From positions 1 through 52,930 of the forward strand of contig JAJZTK010000010.1 in assembly GCA_021849045.1 (NCBI GenBank): a stretch of DNA of 52,930 bases. Reading direction: 5' to 3'. This DNA comes from Deltaproteobacteria bacterium. GTDB lineage: Bacteria; Desulfobacterota; Desulfuromonadia; Geobacterales; DSM-12255. A program made the translations under genes and the position numbers. Of this stretch, positions 51,940 through 52,930 are shown one piece after another (positions within the stretch are counted from its first letter, which is position 1; each line of letters opens with the position of its first letter). Below the pieces are notes generated by a model. That model did no database searches. It was not told where the DNA came from and worked only from the letters and a program-made list of their open reading frames with translations.

Positions 51940-52722
51940 TTACCGGGTGCCTTGTCCCCGATACAGTTGCCAAAGCATTATCCCACCCACCACGAGCATC
52001 GGCAGGCTCAGCAGTTGGCCCATGGTGGCCACGCTGGCAATGAATCCTATCTGCTGATCCGGCTCGCGGAAGTTTTCGACCACAAATCTGAACAGACCAT
52101 AACCGGCGATAAAGGTCCAAAAGATGGCGCCGTCCGGGTGCCGGCGACCGGAAATCGTCCGCAGGATGGCAAACAGCACAACCCCCTCCAGGAATGCCTC
52201 ATAGAGTTGAGACGGATGGCGGGGCAGTGGGCCGCCGCCGGGAAAGACAATCCCCCACGGCATATCGGTCGTTCTCCCGAACAGTTCGCCATTGATGAAG
52301 TTGCCGATCCGGCCGAGCCCCAGACCGATCGGCGCCGGCAGGAAGCCGAGATCGGCCAGTTGCCAGAAACCGAGCCCCTTCTTTCTGCCGAACAGGTAAC
52401 CGGCAACAATCCCCCCGATGAGCCCGCCGTGGAACGACATCCCACCTTCCCAGACCGCAAACAGCTTCAATGGATGGGCAAGATAGTACGAGAGGTTATA
52501 GAAGAGGATGTAGCCGAAACGGCCGCCGAGTACGATCCCCAGTGCCACTGAGAACACCAGGTCCGCCACATCGTCCTTGGTGAGCGGCAGTTGCTTGCGG
52601 CGCGCTGCATCACGGATCAGAAAGTACGCCGCGGCAAAACCGAGGATATACATCAGTCCGTACCAGCGAAACTCCAGGGGACCGAGACGAAGGAATACCG
52701 GATCTAGTGAAGGAAAGGTCAT
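51940..52722 (-). CDS. lgt: Prolipoprotein diacylglyceryl transferase
   Basis: An inner-membrane enzyme that attaches diacylglycerol to the lipobox cysteine, the first step of lipoprotein maturation; 260 residues, seven membrane helices. The Lgt signature is GLGLGRIGNFINGELFGR. EFRWYGLMYILGF, VWEGGMSFHGGLIGG and RHPSQLYEA are also diagnostic. AGGATAAC precedes the ATG. It would process the lipoproteins encoded here (Pal, M48 protease, decaheme cytochrome). It converges on the ATPase gene with a 16-base gap. Confidence 0.96.
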   Translation of the reverse strand: MTFPSLDPVFLRLGPLEFRWYGLMYILGFAAAYFLIRDAARRKQLPLTKDDVADLVFSVALGIVLGGRFGYILFYNLSYYLAHPLKLFAVWEGGMSFHGGLIGGIVAGYLFGRKKGLGFWQLADLGFLPAPIGLGLGRIGNFINGELFGRTTDMPWGIVFPGGGPLPRHPSQLYEAFLEGVVLFAILRTISGRRHPDGAIFWTFIAGYGLFRFVVENFREPDQQIGFIASVATMGQLLSLPMLVVGGIMLWQLYRGQGTR

Positions 52723-52836
52723 CTGTTATCCTGTAAACGGGTGCACCGAGCACCCATGCAGTTCGTAAACGTTGGGAGCATACCATAGGTCTTCCGCTCT
52801 ACAGCAGGAAAATTTGCACTAACGACATTGGTGCAT

Positions 52837-52873
52837 ACAAAAAAACGGCAGCGCCGATGGGCACTGCCGTTTT
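52837..52873 (-). terminator. Intrinsic terminator of the gene at the right edge
   Basis: On the minus strand the 10-bp stem AAAACGGCAG / CTGCCGTTTT, with an inner GCC/GGC pair, is followed by a T run. It lies 20 bases after the stop codon at 52893. Confidence 0.88.
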
Positions 52874-52892
52874 AGTCGGAAGGAATTGTCTC

Positions 52893-52930
52893 CTAGAACT
52901 TGCCCAGGAGCGGCACGATCAGGAGCGAGA
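52893..52930 (-). CDS. C-terminal tail of a probable membrane protein, truncated by the window edge
   Basis: Only the last 12 codons are visible. The readable residues are SLLIVPLLGKF followed by TAG. A hydrophobic end of this kind before a strong terminator suggests an integral membrane protein; a membrane pyrophosphatase is one possibility, but the fragment is too short to name it. Confidence 0.55.
   Translation of the reverse strand, partial: SLLIVPLLGKF

Noticed and set aside
52739-52755. GGGTGC-accga-GCACCC hairpin in the lgt leader as a regulatory RNA
   Set aside because: A lone 6-bp stem with no further conserved structure is not enough to support a call.

Overview
The window reads as chromosomal DNA of a Geobacter-like bacterium (Desulfuromonadales/Geobacteraceae). 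The pointers are an adenosylcobalamin-dependent ribonucleotide reductase, a decaheme c-type cytochrome paired with an MtrB/PioB-type outer-membrane barrel, a PrsK/PrsR two-component pair, promoters resembling sigma-54 and sigma-28 sites, GC-rich coding sequence, and a FlgM gene and a small YjfB-like motility gene flanking amt. The assignment is inference from gene content. I see no rRNA, tRNA, CRISPR array, insertion sequence or prophage.

Layout. 1-6.1 kb: 3'-truncated view of nrdJ (5' end outside), tandem GNAT protein, a 336-base spacer with DnaA-box-like motifs, hotdog thioesterase, recQ. 6.1-12.7 kb: a RHH/ParE toxin-antitoxin pair with its promoter-operator, small membrane protein, NRDE protein, tag, DUF3124 protein, cupredoxin, superoxide dismutase, NUDIX hydrolase, a marR gene broken by one amber codon, pal, and a 50-residue YtxH-like protein. 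12.8-20.5 kb: pepF, periplasmic carbonic anhydrase, then a minus-strand run sppA-dppB-dppC-hypothetical-M48 lipoprotein, a phosphodiesterase and a small Cys-tailed protein.

20.1-32.5 kb is one long minus-strand series. Transcribed order: prsK, prsR, an AcuC-type deacetylase, a TPR protein, a 32-residue membrane peptide, a four-helix membrane protein, a MlaF-like ATPase, a decaheme lipoprotein cytochrome, its MtrB-like barrel, an ABC-type binding protein, a receiver protein and a Cys-tailed protein. Three intergenic elements made of tandem 7-base units with inverted partners punctuate this run.

32.7-39.9 kb: nucleoside-gate membrane protein, nitroreductase, a REP/BIME-like pair, thioesterase, YkgJ-type protein, mutL, yjfB-like gene, amt with a sigma-54-like promoter, and flgM with a sigma-28-like promoter. 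40-45.8 kb: mreB and mreC separated by a surface-sugar module (GT2, gmhA, gmhB, rfbA, RmlC-like cupin).

46-51.9 kb holds the most notable system: a five-gene plus-strand cluster. An APH/P-loop fusion kinase, a two-helix membrane protein and a 1081-residue SLC5-STAC-GAF-PP2C protein are linked by 4-base overlaps, and are followed by a STAS protein and an RsbW-like ATPase. It looks like a CbrA-type transporter receptor whose output has been changed from histidine kinase to a partner-switching phosphatase. lgt and the tail of one more membrane-protein gene close the window.
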